Shown one piece after another: positions 51,495 through 59,927 of a DNA stretch of 64,000 nt. A model generated the notes under the pieces. The model saw only the letters and a list, made by a program, of their open reading frames with translations. It had not been told where the DNA came from and ran no database searches. The position numbers were made by a program, and so were the translations under genes. Position 1 is the stretch's first letter. Each line of letters opens with the position of its first letter. Location of the stretch: NCBI RefSeq assembly GCF_016863135.1, contig NZ_BOOH01000056.1:1-64000 (forward strand), given 5' to 3'. The stretch comes from Planobispora longispora. GTDB taxonomy: Bacteria > Actinomycetota > Actinomycetes > Streptosporangiales > Streptosporangiaceae.

Positions 51495-52280
51495 TCACGG
51501 GGTTCGCGTCGTGCGGAGGAAGTCCTCGAGGATCTCGTTGAAGACGTCCGGGCGCTCCATGTTGGGGTAGTGGGCGGTCCCGTCGATCGAGATCGCGCGG
51601 CCGTCGGCGACGGTGCGGATGAGGCGCTCGGCCATGCCGATGTGGTCGGGGGAGTCGAGAGCGCCGTTGACGGCCAGCACGGGGACGGTGATCCCGGCGG
51701 CGCGTTCCCAGGTGTCCCGTACCGGGATGAGCCGGTTGGGTTCGTCTTTGGCGTGCTTGGACATGGTGCCCCGGGCCATCCGGCGCAACCGGTCCACGAT
51801 CTCGGGATCGAGCTCGTCGAGGGCGCGGTGCGGGCCCGCGGCGAAGAGGGTCAGCCATTCGACCGAGGCGTCCAGATCGCCGGCGGCCATCGCCGCGTTC
51901 CACGCGGCCCAGGTCCGGGTGGTCCAGGGGTCGGTGAAGTACGGTTCGCCGGTCCCGGCGCCGCTGACGACCACGGCGCTGACGAGCTGCGGGTGCTCCA
52001 GCGCGGTGTCGACCGCGACGGAGGCCCCCATGGAGACTCCCACCAGGGTCGCGGGGCCGGTGTCCAGGTGGCGCAGGAGCGCGGCGAGGTCGTCGGTGAG
52101 CCGGTACGGCTCCGCGGCGTTGGCGGAGCGGCCGTGCCCGCGGGCGTCGGGCGCGATGACGCGGTACCGCGCGGCGAAGGCGGGGATCTGGTCGTCCCAC
52201 ATGCCGTGGTCCAGGAAGCCGCCGTGGAGCAGGACGAGGGGACGGCCGCTGCCGGTGTCGATCCGGAACAACTCATTCAT
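51495..52280 (-). CDS. Alpha/beta-fold hydrolase
   Basis: The 261-residue enzyme has the classic fold: LVLLHGGFLDHGMWDDQI (oxyanion region), nucleophile Ser in VGVSMGASVA (about 92-101), an acidic residue in LAVNGALDSPDH and His in IDGTAHYPNMERPD. It resembles 3-oxoadipate enol-lactonase and haloperoxidase-like hydrolases, but the substrate is unknown. ATG 52280 is chosen as the family N-terminus. It is divergent from a MarR gene with an operator-like palindrome between, so MarR probably represses it. Confidence 0.87.
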   Translation of the reverse strand: MNELFRIDTGSGRPLVLLHGGFLDHGMWDDQIPAFAARYRVIAPDARGHGRSANAAEPYRLTDDLAALLRHLDTGPATLVGVSMGASVAVDTALEHPQLVSAVVVSGAGTGEPYFTDPWTTRTWAAWNAAMAAGDLDASVEWLTLFAAGPHRALDELDPEIVDRLRRMARGTMSKHAKDEPNRLIPVRDTWERAAGITVPVLAVNGALDSPDHIGMAERLIRTVADGRAISIDGTAHYPNMERPDVFNEILEDFLRTTRTP

Positions 52281-52297
52281 GACAACTAAGGTGTCAT
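52279..52297. promoter_or_regulatory. MarR operator candidate
   Basis: ATGACA-ACTAAGG-TGTCAT is a perfect inverted repeat with 6-base arms. It overlaps the hydrolase start and lies 40 bases upstream of the marR start. Confidence 0.55.
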
Positions 52298-52337
52298 TTT
52301 TGAAGGAAGATGGCAACCTGGGTGTCATCATGGTGGG

Positions 52338-52811
52338 ATGAGTGAGGCACGCCGCGATCCGGCATCCGACGAACCGGCCGACCGGCTCATCGAGGTGTTC
52401 GACCTGGTGGGACCGCTGTACCGGCGGGCTCAGCGCAAGGTGGAACAGGACGCCCCCATCGAGGGGCTGTCGGTGGGGGTGCGGGCCGTCCTCAACCTGC
52501 TACGTGAGCACGGGCCCATGACCGTCCCCCAGATGGGCCGGGCCCAGGCGCTGAGCCGCCAGTTCGTGCAGCGCATGATCAATGACGCGGCCGCGCGCCG
52601 CCTGGTCGAGTCCGTGCCCAACCCGGCGCACAAGAGGTCCTCGCTCATCCGGCTGACCGGGGAGGGCCGGACCGCCATCGGCGCCGTGATCGACCGGGAG
52701 CGCGCGGTGCTGCGCCAGATCGGCGGCGACCTCACCGAGACCGAGATCGCCGCCTGCGTCCGCGTCCTCTCGCGTCTCCTCCGCCACCTCGACGACGTCG
52801 ACGTGGATTGA
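52338..52811 (+). CDS. MarR-family transcriptional regulator
   Basis: The 157-residue winged-helix regulator has RAVLNLLREHGPMTVPQMGRAQALSRQFVQRMINDAAARRLVESVPNPAHKRSSLIRLTGEGR, the complete MarR DNA-binding core with its wing. It is divergent from the hydrolase gene and probably controls it and itself through the palindrome between them. Confidence 0.92.
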   Translation: MSEARRDPASDEPADRLIEVFDLVGPLYRRAQRKVEQDAPIEGLSVGVRAVLNLLREHGPMTVPQMGRAQALSRQFVQRMINDAAARRLVESVPNPAHKRSSLIRLTGEGRTAIGAVIDRERAVLRQIGGDLTETEIAACVRVLSRLLRHLDDVDVD

Positions 52812-52863
52812 GCAGCCGGACCGAGAAGACCGGTGAGAACGGCTCAGGGGTCCCCAGCCGTCG

Positions 52864-54084
52864 TCAGAGGTGCTTGACGAGGTCGGCCATGTCGAGCAGG
52901 GGCAGACCCCACCGCAGGGCGGCGATCTCCAGCTCGGCCGACCTGGCCATGGTCCCGTCGGGATTCATCACCTCGCAGCACACCCCGACCGGTGGCAGTC
53001 CGGCCGCCACGCACAGCGCGACCGTGGCCTCGGTGTGGCCCGGGCGTTCGGCCAGCCCTCCGGGGCGCGCGGCGAGCGGGAAGACGTGCCCGGGCCGCAG
53101 GAAGTCGTCCGGCCGGGCGTCCGGGCAGGCCAGGCGGCGCACGGTCGCGGCCCGCTCGGCCGCCGACACCCCCGTCCCGGTCCCGGTGGCCAGGTCCACC
53201 GGGACGTGCGGGCGGGTGCCGTGCCGATCACCGGGTCCGGGGACGGGGCCGATCTCCAGACGGTCGAGGACCTCGGGCGCGCACGGCACCGTCGAATGGC
53301 CGCACACCTGGGTGAGCAGGAAGGCGAACGCCTCCGGGCGCATCCGCGCCCCGGCGAAGATCACGTCCCCCTCGCCCTCCCGGTCGGGATCCCAGAGCAC
53401 CACGGCCCCTCCGGCCGCGAGCTGCGCCACCGCCTTCTGCACGCCGTTCCCGCCCGAGAGCCGCCCGGCCCACGGCAGCGCCGCCACCACCTCGGTCACC
53501 GCGCGTTCCGGGTCGGACGGCCAGCGCCGCGCCAGGCGGGTGACCAGATTGGACTCCAGGTTCACCCGGTCGCCGGCCGACAGCCGGGACAGCGTGGTGG
53601 CCCGCAGGGTCAGGGGGACCAGCGCCACCGCGAACCGGTCGCGGGCCACCTCGGCGACGGTCAGGCTGACGCCGTCGACCGCGATGTGGCCCTTGGCGAC
53701 GATCGACGGCAGGAAACGCTCGGGCGGCTTGATCCACAGGCGCCGCATGGTCGCCTCGTCGTCGACCCGTACGACCTTGCCCACGGCTTCCACGTCGCCC
53801 TGGACCAGGTGACCGGTGAGCGGGTCGCCCAGCGCCAGGGGGGCTTCCACGTTGACCCGGGTGCCGGGCTGGATCCGGTCGAGGGTCGACCGGCGGCGGG
53901 TCTCGGCGGAGAGCCTGGCCTCCAGCACCTCCGCGTCCTGCTCGAGCCGTACGACGGTGAGCCCCACCCCGTTGACGCAGACCGAACCCGGTGCGCCCGC
54001 GGCGGCCCGGGGAGCCCTGATCGCGATCCGGGCCTGATCGACGGCGGCCACCGTACCGAGCTCATCGATGTGTCCTGTGAACAA
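52864..54084 (-). CDS. Riboflavin synthase (RibE) - DHBP synthase (RibB) fusion
   Basis: The 406-residue protein joins two riboflavin enzymes. Residues 1-200 are riboflavin synthase alpha, with MFTGHIDELG and its two pseudo-symmetric barrels (VCVNGVGLTVV; GHIAVDGVSLTVAEV; LESNLVTRLARR). Residues about 212-405 are 3,4-dihydroxy-2-butanone-4-phosphate synthase, with DREGEGDVIFAG metal/substrate loop, RPGHTEATVAL and the C-terminal CCEVMNPDGTMAR. The usual RibB partner is RibA (GTP cyclohydrolase II), so this order is unusual. The TTG start at 54084 has AGGTGG six bases upstream and gives the canonical synthase N-terminus. An FMN riboswitch precedes it. No ribA, ribD or ribH gene is adjacent. 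Confidence 0.9.
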   Translation of the reverse strand: MFTGHIDELGTVAAVDQARIAIRAPRAAAGAPGSVCVNGVGLTVVRLEQDAEVLEARLSAETRRRSTLDRIQPGTRVNVEAPLALGDPLTGHLVQGDVEAVGKVVRVDDEATMRRLWIKPPERFLPSIVAKGHIAVDGVSLTVAEVARDRFAVALVPLTLRATTLSRLSAGDRVNLESNLVTRLARRWPSDPERAVTEVVAALPWAGRLSGGNGVQKAVAQLAAGGAVVLWDPDREGEGDVIFAGARMRPEAFAFLLTQVCGHSTVPCAPEVLDRLEIGPVPGPGDRHGTRPHVPVDLATGTGTGVSAAERAATVRRLACPDARPDDFLRPGHVFPLAARPGGLAERPGHTEATVALCVAAGLPPVGVCCEVMNPDGTMARSAELEIAALRWGLPLLDMADLVKHL

Positions 54085-54090
54085 CCGACA

Positions 54091-54100
54091 CCACCTCTCG
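54091..54100 (-). promoter_or_regulatory. Sequestered ribosome binding site of the RibE-RibB gene
   Basis: CGAGAGGTGG carries the SD six bases before the TTG start. It is perfectly complementary over all 10 bases to CCACCTCTCG at 54155-54164, the 3' edge of the riboswitch. Confidence 0.75.
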
Positions 54101-54154
54101 ACAGCGGGAGGTCGTCCCTCACCGCACGAAGGAACCAGGGGCCGACGACCGGCC

Positions 54155-54280
54155 CGAGAGGTGGCGGGGTGTCACCGCGTGGCCCCGGAATCGCACCGGG
54201 TCGTCCCGCCGCAGCCGACGGAACCGGCGGGCTGTCACCGCCGCACCTTGGAATCGCACCGCATTCAGCTATATCACCCT
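54155..54280 (-). ncRNA. FMN riboswitch (RFN element)
   Basis: Read on the minus strand, conserved RFN blocks appear in order: AGGGTGA, GCGGTGCGATTCC, GCGGCGGTGACAGCCCGC, a variable arm, ACCCGGTGCGATTCCGGGG, and GCGGTGACACCCCGCC. The last block runs into an anti-SD sequence (CCACCTCTCG) that can pair exactly with the ribosome site of the downstream RibE-RibB gene. FMN binding is therefore expected to block translation initiation. This assignment rests on sequence motifs and was not scored with a covariance model. Confidence 0.85.
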
Positions 54281-54402
54281 GCGCTCCCCGGGAGCCACTT
54301 TCAGAGTGCTGAACCCCGACCGGAGACCGACGCCGTCGTACGGCTGCCCATGATCTTGTATCGATCTACTCTCGGTCTAGACAGACTGGACAGGGGGCGC
54401 TC

Positions 54403-54813
54403 ATGGGTGACTGGCAGGTGCAGGAGGCGAAACAACGCTTCAGTGAGGTCGTACGGCGAGCGGTGAGCGAAGGCCCTCAGGTGGTCACCCGGCACGGGGA
54501 GGAGGTGGCCGTGGTCATCGACATCGCCGAGTATCGCCGCCTCAAGGGGGAGACTCCTGACTTCGGGCGTTTCCTCCTGGACGACCCCGACTGGGATGAC
54601 GACGTCGAGTTCCCCCGCAACCGGGACCTCCCCGTCACGCCGGAGGTCGCGGAGGAATGGGGACGGATGAACGCCGTCCTCCCCCTGCCGACGATGGACG
54701 GGCTGATCGCGGCGACGGCCAGAGTGCACGGGTGGACCCTGGGCAGCAGGAACGCGAAGGACCTCGCGGGAACGGACGTGTCCGTGGTCAATCCCTGCGA
54801 ACCGCAGAACTGA
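54403..54813 (+). CDS. Phd-type antitoxin fused in frame to the C-terminal end of a PIN (VapC-like) toxin
   Basis: The 136-residue protein starts as a Phd/YefM antitoxin (WQVQEAKQRFSEVVRRAVSEGPQVVTRHGEEVAVVIDIAEYRRL, 4-47) with an acidic tail (FLLDDPDWDDDVEF). From about residue 80 it becomes the last third of a PIN-domain toxin: VTPEVAEEWGRMNAVLPLPTMDGLIAATARVHGWTLGSRNAKDLAG. The toxin's first about 80 residues, with the LLDTNV Asp and central Glu, are missing. An in-frame deletion of a phd-vapC pair explains it. The product cannot be an active RNase but could still bind the operator. Confidence 0.82.
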   Translation: MGDWQVQEAKQRFSEVVRRAVSEGPQVVTRHGEEVAVVIDIAEYRRLKGETPDFGRFLLDDPDWDDDVEFPRNRDLPVTPEVAEEWGRMNAVLPLPTMDGLIAATARVHGWTLGSRNAKDLAGTDVSVVNPCEPQN

Positions 54814-54824
54814 CCGGCCGGGCG

Positions 54825-56243
54825 TCAGCCGCGGGTGTAGCGGTGTTTGGCGCCGGGGGGGAAGTAGTCGGGGTCGCCGGTTTCCCGGAGGCGGATGTCG
54901 GGGGTCTGGCGGTGTGGTGGGACGTAGGCGGCGAACTCGCTGTTGAGGCGGAGCAGCTGGGTCAGGATCGACTCCCCGGCGGCTTGGGCGATCTTGCCGG
55001 AGGGGGTGACGCCGGGGGCCAGTTCGACGGTGACGGCCAGGCGCCGGTCGCGCCGTTCGTCCTCGACGACCTCCAGCACGAACTTGCCGGTGACGAAGGC
55101 GCTGACCTCCGGCTGTTCCAAGCCGACAGAGACGTTCTCGGGATAGACGTTGGCGCCGTAGTAGGACACCGTGAAGTGGCTGCGGCCGAAGACGTGGGCG
55201 AAGGGGCGGTCCGGGCCGGTGGCGGAGGGGTGGAAGCCGTGCTCGCGCAGGAGGGCGAGCATCCGGTCGTACGGCGTCAGCCCGCCCTCGTCGGCGATGT
55301 GGTAGCGGATCAGCGGGATGCCGTTGTCGCCGGTGAACAGCAGGGTGCCGTCGTGCTCCTCGAAGAAGCGGACGTCCGGGTCGTACTGGACGAGGGTGGG
55401 CAGGCGGGAGGATCCGAACAGTTCCCCGGCGACCTCGGGGCGGGTGGCGAGGAAGCGGCGGATCTCGATGGAGAGCGGGGTCTCGTTGCCGAGGACGCCC
55501 GCGTCGGCGGTGCCGTACAGGGAGGCGGTGTCCAGGGCCGGGGCGGTCATCCCGGCGCGTTCGGCGACCAGGGTCCGCCACTCCTCGCTGAAGACCTCCC
55601 CGGCGGTCACCAGCTTGACCGCGTAGTCCCCCCACGGGACGCCCGCGGCGACGCCGGCGTCGATCACGTCCTTGAGGAACGGCGGGTAGCCGAGCAGCAC
55701 CACCTGGTCGAAGTGCGGGGCGAGCTCCGGGATCACCCGCAGGATCTCCCGCCTGTCGCTGCCGGGGGCGACCACCGTGAGGGGATAGCCGCGTTCGGCC
55801 AGGTGGCGGCAGCAGGCGATGGTGAACAGCCCGCCCACCCAGGTGCCGAGCGCGAAGCAGACCACGGCCAGGGTGCGGCGCCCGCGGGCGGCGAAGGCGT
55901 CCCGGAAGACCTCCTCGAAGCGGTCGGCGATCACCCGCTCGTCCGCCGCCGACCGGGCCCAGAACGACGGTGTCCCGGTCGAGCCGGACGACACCGCGAT
56001 CATGTCGCCGATCACGCCGTCCCGGCAGAGCTCGGGGAGGGGGAAGCGGCGGATGTAGGTGTCCTTGGACGTCAGCGGGAGCCGTACGAAATCCTGATAT
56101 GTCAGGACCTGCTGGGGGTCCACGCCGTGCTCGGCGAGGAACGCGCCGTAGGCGGGCACCGAGGCCGCCACCCGATGGAAGAGCTCTACCGCCCGGTCAC
56201 GAGGATCCACCAGCCGACTGTACGGCCCGGCGCCGCGCCCCAT
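54825..56243 (-). CDS. PaaK-like adenylate-forming ligase
   Basis: The 472-residue protein resembles phenylacetate-CoA ligase and related AMP-forming enzymes. It has the phosphate loop SSGSTGTPSFW (about 90-100), the SLYGTADAGVLG adenine-binding motif, IPLIRYHIADEGG (hinge Asp region) and a C-terminal ATP-lid with SGKIAQAA. Its substrate is unknown; similar proteins activate aromatic acids or act in secondary metabolism. The start is uncertain: ATG 56243 avoids overlap with the PadR gene, but starts at 56318 or 56210 (GTG) are possible. It follows padR on the same strand. Confidence 0.8.
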   Translation of the reverse strand: MGRGAGPYSRLVDPRDRAVELFHRVAASVPAYGAFLAEHGVDPQQVLTYQDFVRLPLTSKDTYIRRFPLPELCRDGVIGDMIAVSSGSTGTPSFWARSAADERVIADRFEEVFRDAFAARGRRTLAVVCFALGTWVGGLFTIACCRHLAERGYPLTVVAPGSDRREILRVIPELAPHFDQVVLLGYPPFLKDVIDAGVAAGVPWGDYAVKLVTAGEVFSEEWRTLVAERAGMTAPALDTASLYGTADAGVLGNETPLSIEIRRFLATRPEVAGELFGSSRLPTLVQYDPDVRFFEEHDGTLLFTGDNGIPLIRYHIADEGGLTPYDRMLALLREHGFHPSATGPDRPFAHVFGRSHFTVSYYGANVYPENVSVGLEQPEVSAFVTGKFVLEVVEDERRDRRLAVTVELAPGVTPSGKIAQAAGESILTQLLRLNSEFAAYVPPHRQTPDIRLRETGDPDYFPPGAKHRYTRG

Positions 56244-56283
56244 CCAGATCCCGGTCCGGACGCCGGAGAGGGCGGCGGACGCC

Positions 56284-56862
56284 TCAGAGGGAGAAGTCCC
56301 AGGTGACCCGGCCCGCATGCAGGTCGTCGACGAGTCCCCGCACGTAGCCGAGCTCCGCCTCCAGCACGGCCCGCTGGTACTCGACCTCCACGAGGAAGAC
56401 CGCAGGCAGGAACGCCCGGCCCTCGGCCAGCTCGCCGTCCAGCGTCGTCAGCGTGGCCTCGAGGGAGGTCAGGCGTTCCTTGAGCGCCGCGAGGACCTCG
56501 CCGGGCTTCAGCACCGGCAGGAAGGCGAGGGCCGCGGGGAACTCGGGGAACTCCCGGGCGGGGGTGGACAACATCGTCCGCATCCACTGCTTGAGCGTCT
56601 CGCGGCCCGTGTCGGTGAGCTCGTAGACGGTCCGCTCGGGGCGGTTCTCCTCGCGCGAGGTCTCGCGGACCGCGACGAGCCCGTCGCGGAGCAGCCGCTC
56701 GATCGTCTGGTAGACGCTGTTGCGCTGCGCGACGTTGACCACGTCGTCCTTGTGCCGCTCCTTGATCAGCTGCTGCATCCGGTAGGCGTGCATGGGCTCC
56801 TCGGCGACCAGGGAGAGCAGGGCCATGGCCAGGGGAGAACGCCTCGTCGACATGGAGCTCAT
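56284..56862 (-). CDS. PadR-family transcriptional regulator
   Basis: The 192-residue regulator has the PadR winged helix (LAMALLSLVAEEPMHAYRMQQLIKER; SVYQTIERLLRDGLV; ERTVYELTDTGRETLKQWM) and a long C-terminal coiled-coil dimer domain (Vir_C type). An in-frame start nine bases later (56853) is also possible. It is divergent from an FAD monooxygenase gene with an AT-rich palindrome between, so it probably represses that gene and itself. Confidence 0.9.
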   Translation of the reverse strand: MSSMSTRRSPLAMALLSLVAEEPMHAYRMQQLIKERHKDDVVNVAQRNSVYQTIERLLRDGLVAVRETSREENRPERTVYELTDTGRETLKQWMRTMLSTPAREFPEFPAALAFLPVLKPGEVLAALKERLTSLEATLTTLDGELAEGRAFLPAVFLVEVEYQRAVLEAELGYVRGLVDDLHAGRVTWDFSL

Positions 56863-56870
56863 GGTAGGTC

Positions 56871-56904
56871 TTGCCCGCCCCTAGTCATAATATGTATAGT
56901 TATT
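56871..56904. promoter_or_regulatory. PadR operator and leaderless promoter of the monooxygenase gene
   Basis: TTGCCC (56871-56876) and TATAGT (56895-56900) have an 18-base spacer, with the ATG at 56907 six bases after the -10 box, predicting a leaderless mRNA. The inverted repeat ATAA-TATGTATAG-TTAT (56888-56904) overlaps the -10 box and is a likely PadR site. Confidence 0.6.
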
Positions 56905-56906
56905 GC

Positions 56907-58088
56907 ATGACCAAGAAAGCTCTGATCATCGGCGGGGGCATCGCCGGTCCGGTGACCGCCATGGCCCTGCAGCGCGCGGGCATCGACGGCGAGGTCTTCG
57001 AGGCCTACGACCACGGCTCCGACGGCGTCGGCGTCTTCCTCACGCTCGCGGTCAACGGGCTGGAGGCGCTGCGCGTCCTCGGCCTGCACGACCTGATCCG
57101 CGACCTGGGTACGGACACGCCGCGCATGGAGATCGGCAACGGCCGCGGCAGGCGGCTGGCCTCCGTCCGGCAGCCCGGCCGCACGATCAAGCGCGCCGAC
57201 CTCTACCTGGCGCTCCGTGACGAGGCCGTACGGCGCGGCGTGCGGTTCCACTACGGCAAGCGCCTCGACGACGCCTCGATCACCCGGGACGGCGTGCGCG
57301 CGGTCTTCGCCGGCGGGGGCGCCGCCGAGGGCGACCTGCTGATCGGCGCCGACGGGCTGCGCTCGCGCACCCGCACGATCATCGACCCCGCCGCGCCCCG
57401 CGCCCGGCACGTCGGCCTGCTCAACACCGGGGGCTTCGCGCGCGGTGTCGCGGTTCCGGGCGAGCCCGGCACGTTCCACTTCATCTTCGGCCGGAAGTGC
57501 TTCTTCGGCTATCTGATCCACCCGGACGGGGAGGTGTGGTGGTTCGCCAACCCGCCCAGCCGCAAGGAGCCGACCCGGGAAGAGCTCGCGGCGATCACCT
57601 CCGAGCAGTGGCGTGCCAGGCTGAGGGAGCTGTTCGCCGGCGACACCGGGCCGATGCTCGACATCATCGCCGCCACCGAGCACATCCCGCCCGGCTGGAA
57701 CACCTACGACTTCCCGACCGTGCCGACGTGGTCCAACGAACGGATGGTGATCGTGGGCGACGCCGCGCACGCCACCTCGCCCTCCTCCGGGCAGGGCGCC
57801 TCCATGGCGATCGAGGACGCGGTGGTGCTGGCCAAGTGCCTGCGCGACGTCCCCGGCGTCCGCGACGCGTTCACCGCCTACGAGCGGCTGCGCCGCGAGC
57901 GGGTGGAACGGATCGTGGCCCAGGGCAGGCGCAACGGCAGCGGCAAGGCCCCCGGACCCGTGGGCGCCTTCCGCCGCGACCTCGTGCTGCCGACGATCAT
58001 GAAGTGGGTGGAGAAGAAGAACGCCCTGGGCTGGATGCACGACTACCGGATCTCCTGGGACGAGCGGGTGACCGCGCCGGTGTCCTGA
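56907..58088 (+). CDS. FAD-dependent monooxygenase (PHBH-type)
   Basis: The 393-residue flavoprotein monooxygenase has three family motifs. These are the Rossmann GGGIAGPVTAMALQRAGI (about 8-25), DG motif LLIGADGLRSRTR (about 150-162) and GD motif MVIVGDAAHATSPSSGQGAS (about 281-300). It hydroxylates or epoxidises an aromatic or polyketide-like substrate, or may inactivate an antibiotic as TetX-type enzymes do. The ATG at 56907 lacks a ribosome site, which fits the predicted leaderless transcript. PadR control suggests induction by a phenolic or drug-like compound. Confidence 0.9.
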   Translation: MTKKALIIGGGIAGPVTAMALQRAGIDGEVFEAYDHGSDGVGVFLTLAVNGLEALRVLGLHDLIRDLGTDTPRMEIGNGRGRRLASVRQPGRTIKRADLYLALRDEAVRRGVRFHYGKRLDDASITRDGVRAVFAGGGAAEGDLLIGADGLRSRTRTIIDPAAPRARHVGLLNTGGFARGVAVPGEPGTFHFIFGRKCFFGYLIHPDGEVWWFANPPSRKEPTREELAAITSEQWRARLRELFAGDTGPMLDIIAATEHIPPGWNTYDFPTVPTWSNERMVIVGDAAHATSPSSGQGASMAIEDAVVLAKCLRDVPGVRDAFTAYERLRRERVERIVAQGRRNGSGKAPGPVGAFRRDLVLPTIMKWVEKKNALGWMHDYRISWDERVTAPVS

Positions 58089-58113
58089 GCGGGAACCGCC
58101 CGCCCGGCCGTAC

Positions 58114-58137
58114 CTCCGCGTCTTTTTACTCGCGGAG
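58114..58137. terminator. Terminator hairpin after the monooxygenase gene
   Basis: CTCCGCG / CGCGGAG arms around a ten-base T-rich loop, 26 bases after the stop codon. Confidence 0.5.
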
Positions 58138-58188
58138 AGTGTGTACGGCGACGCTGCGGAAGCATCCTGTCGTCAGCAGGATTCCCGC

Positions 58189-58995
58189 ATGCCTCTTCTC
58201 ATGGAAACCCCGGCTCATGCCGTGAATCTTGTCTGTCCCCGCACGCCGGACGGCCCCGAGGGCGTCCTGGCGGCCCTGCGGGAGGTGTCGGGCGCGCTCC
58301 GCGAGGAAGGAGACGCGCGGGCGATCTTCCCCGACGTCTACGCGGTGATCACCGAAGGGGTGGTCGCCGGAATGTCCACCGGCCTCTTCGCGGAGCCCGA
58401 GTTCATGTCCCGGCTGGCCGGCCGGTTCGCCGCGCGCTACCTGGAGACGCTCTCCTGGTCCCTGTCCGGCCTGCCGCAGGACTGCGCCGCCTGGTCCATC
58501 GCCTACGCCCAGGTGGGCAGGCCCGGCGTGGCCGCGATCCAGCACGCCGGGCTCGGCATCAGCGCCCACATCAACTTCGACCTGGCCCTCGGCGTCGCCG
58601 AAGTGATCGGCGAGCTCGCCCCGGAGCGCGACCCGGCGCTCATGGGCGTGTTCAAGCGCGACTACGACGCGGTGAACCCGATCCTGGAGACCGCCATGCC
58701 CCGGGTCATGAGACTGCTCGCCGAGCGGTACGGATGCCCGCTCTCCCCGCTGTTCACCGGTCCGCTCGGCGGCCTGACCGGCGGCCAGGCGCTGGCGGTG
58801 GTCGCCCAGTGGCGGGAGCAGGTCTGGCGCAACGCCCTCGGACTGCTGGAGGCGGACGGCGAGGCCGGGCGGCGGGCCGTCGTGGACCGCATGGAGCTCG
58901 ACTCCCGGGTGATCGCCCTGCTCGTCGCCGGTCCGCCCCTGGTGGGTCCCGCGGTGGCCCTGGCCCGCCGCGTCCCCCGGCTGCTCGCGGCCTGA
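58189..58995 (+). CDS. DUF5995 family protein
   Basis: The 268-residue protein is all-helical in appearance and contains GLGISAHINFDLALGVAEVI, the conserved core of DUF5995. The function of the family is unknown. ATG 58189 has AGGA upstream. No signal peptide is present. Its neighbours give no functional hint. Confidence 0.72.
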   Translation: MPLLMETPAHAVNLVCPRTPDGPEGVLAALREVSGALREEGDARAIFPDVYAVITEGVVAGMSTGLFAEPEFMSRLAGRFAARYLETLSWSLSGLPQDCAAWSIAYAQVGRPGVAAIQHAGLGISAHINFDLALGVAEVIGELAPERDPALMGVFKRDYDAVNPILETAMPRVMRLLAERYGCPLSPLFTGPLGGLTGGQALAVVAQWREQVWRNALGLLEADGEAGRRAVVDRMELDSRVIALLVAGPPLVGPAVALARRVPRLLAA

Positions 58996-59080
58996 CCGCG
59001 GATCCCGCGCCTCCGCGACCGGGGACCCCGGACCGAGAAGATCGGCTCCGGGATCCCCGGCCGTATCGGGAGGGCCGACC

Positions 59081-59140
59081 GCGGTGCCGGGCGACCGGGC
59101 GCGACACCGGGCGACCGGGCGCGACGCCGGGCAACCGGCC
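59081..59140. repeat. Three 20-base tandem repeats
   Basis: Units at 59081, 59101 and 59121 share GCG..(G/A)CCGGGC(G/A)ACCGG(G/C)C. They lie between the convergent DUF5995 and methyltransferase genes and may act as part of a terminator region. Confidence 0.8.
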
Positions 59141-59168
59141 GCGGTGCCCGGGAGAGCCGGCCGGGGGG

Positions 59169-59927
59169 CTACGGCCGCCGCGCCACCAGCAGCAGCCGGG
59201 GGCTGCCGAACCGGAAGGGCGCGCCGTCGGCGTCGCCGTACAGCTCGGCGCCGGTGAACCCGGCCTCGGTGACCAGCCGGACGACCTCGGCCGCCGTGTA
59301 GACGTGCTGCACGGACGTCCCGCGGTGCTCCTGCGCGCCCCGGCGGAAGGTGAACGAGGTCAGCCAGCGGCTGTTGACGACGTCGTACTCGTTGACCGAG
59401 ACCGCCTCCACCCCGCCGAACGTCATCGGCGGTTCCTCGAGGGCCAGGTTCGGCAGCAGCGACTCGGCCACGAACGCGTAGTCCAGGACCAGGGCGCCTC
59501 CCGGAACGACGATCCCGGCGAGATCGGACAGGAACGCCTGCGTGCCGGCGTGCTCCAGGTAGCCGAAGGCGTTGCCCATGCAGATCGCCGCCTCGGCCCG
59601 GACGTCAGCGGGCGGCTCCCGCATGTCGCCCACGCGCAGATCGACGTCGAGCCCTTCGCGGACGGCGACGTCGCGGGCGTACGCGATGGCCTCGGCCGAC
59701 ACGTCCAGGCCGGTGACCCGGTGTCCGAGCCGGGCGAGTCCGAGGGCGTGCCTGCCGCTGCCGCAGGCCACGTCCAGCACCCGGGACCCCGGACGGAGCC
59801 CGGCCAGGCGGGTGATGAAGGCGACCTCGGCCGCGGTCGCCGCCTCGGGTACGGCCGCCCGCCAGAAGGCGTTGGGCAGCTCGGTGAAGAAGTCCGCGTA
59901 CCACGCGGACAGGGAGTCATGTGACAC
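59169..59927 (-). CDS. Class I SAM-dependent methyltransferase
   Basis: The 252-residue enzyme has motif I VLDVACGSGRHALGLARLG (about 55-73), motif post-I VTGLDVSAEAIAYAR, then VGDMREPP (motif II) and GGALVLDYAF (motif III). It is a small-molecule methyltransferase of the Methyltransf_25 type with unknown substrate. GTG 59927 has GGAG eight bases upstream, and the upstream in-frame extension looks non-coding. Confidence 0.87.
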   Translation of the reverse strand: MSHDSLSAWYADFFTELPNAFWRAAVPEAATAAEVAFITRLAGLRPGSRVLDVACGSGRHALGLARLGHRVTGLDVSAEAIAYARDVAVREGLDVDLRVGDMREPPADVRAEAAICMGNAFGYLEHAGTQAFLSDLAGIVVPGGALVLDYAFVAESLLPNLALEEPPMTFGGVEAVSVNEYDVVNSRWLTSFTFRRGAQEHRGTSVQHVYTAAEVVRLVTEAGFTGAELYGDADGAPFRFGSPRLLLVARRP

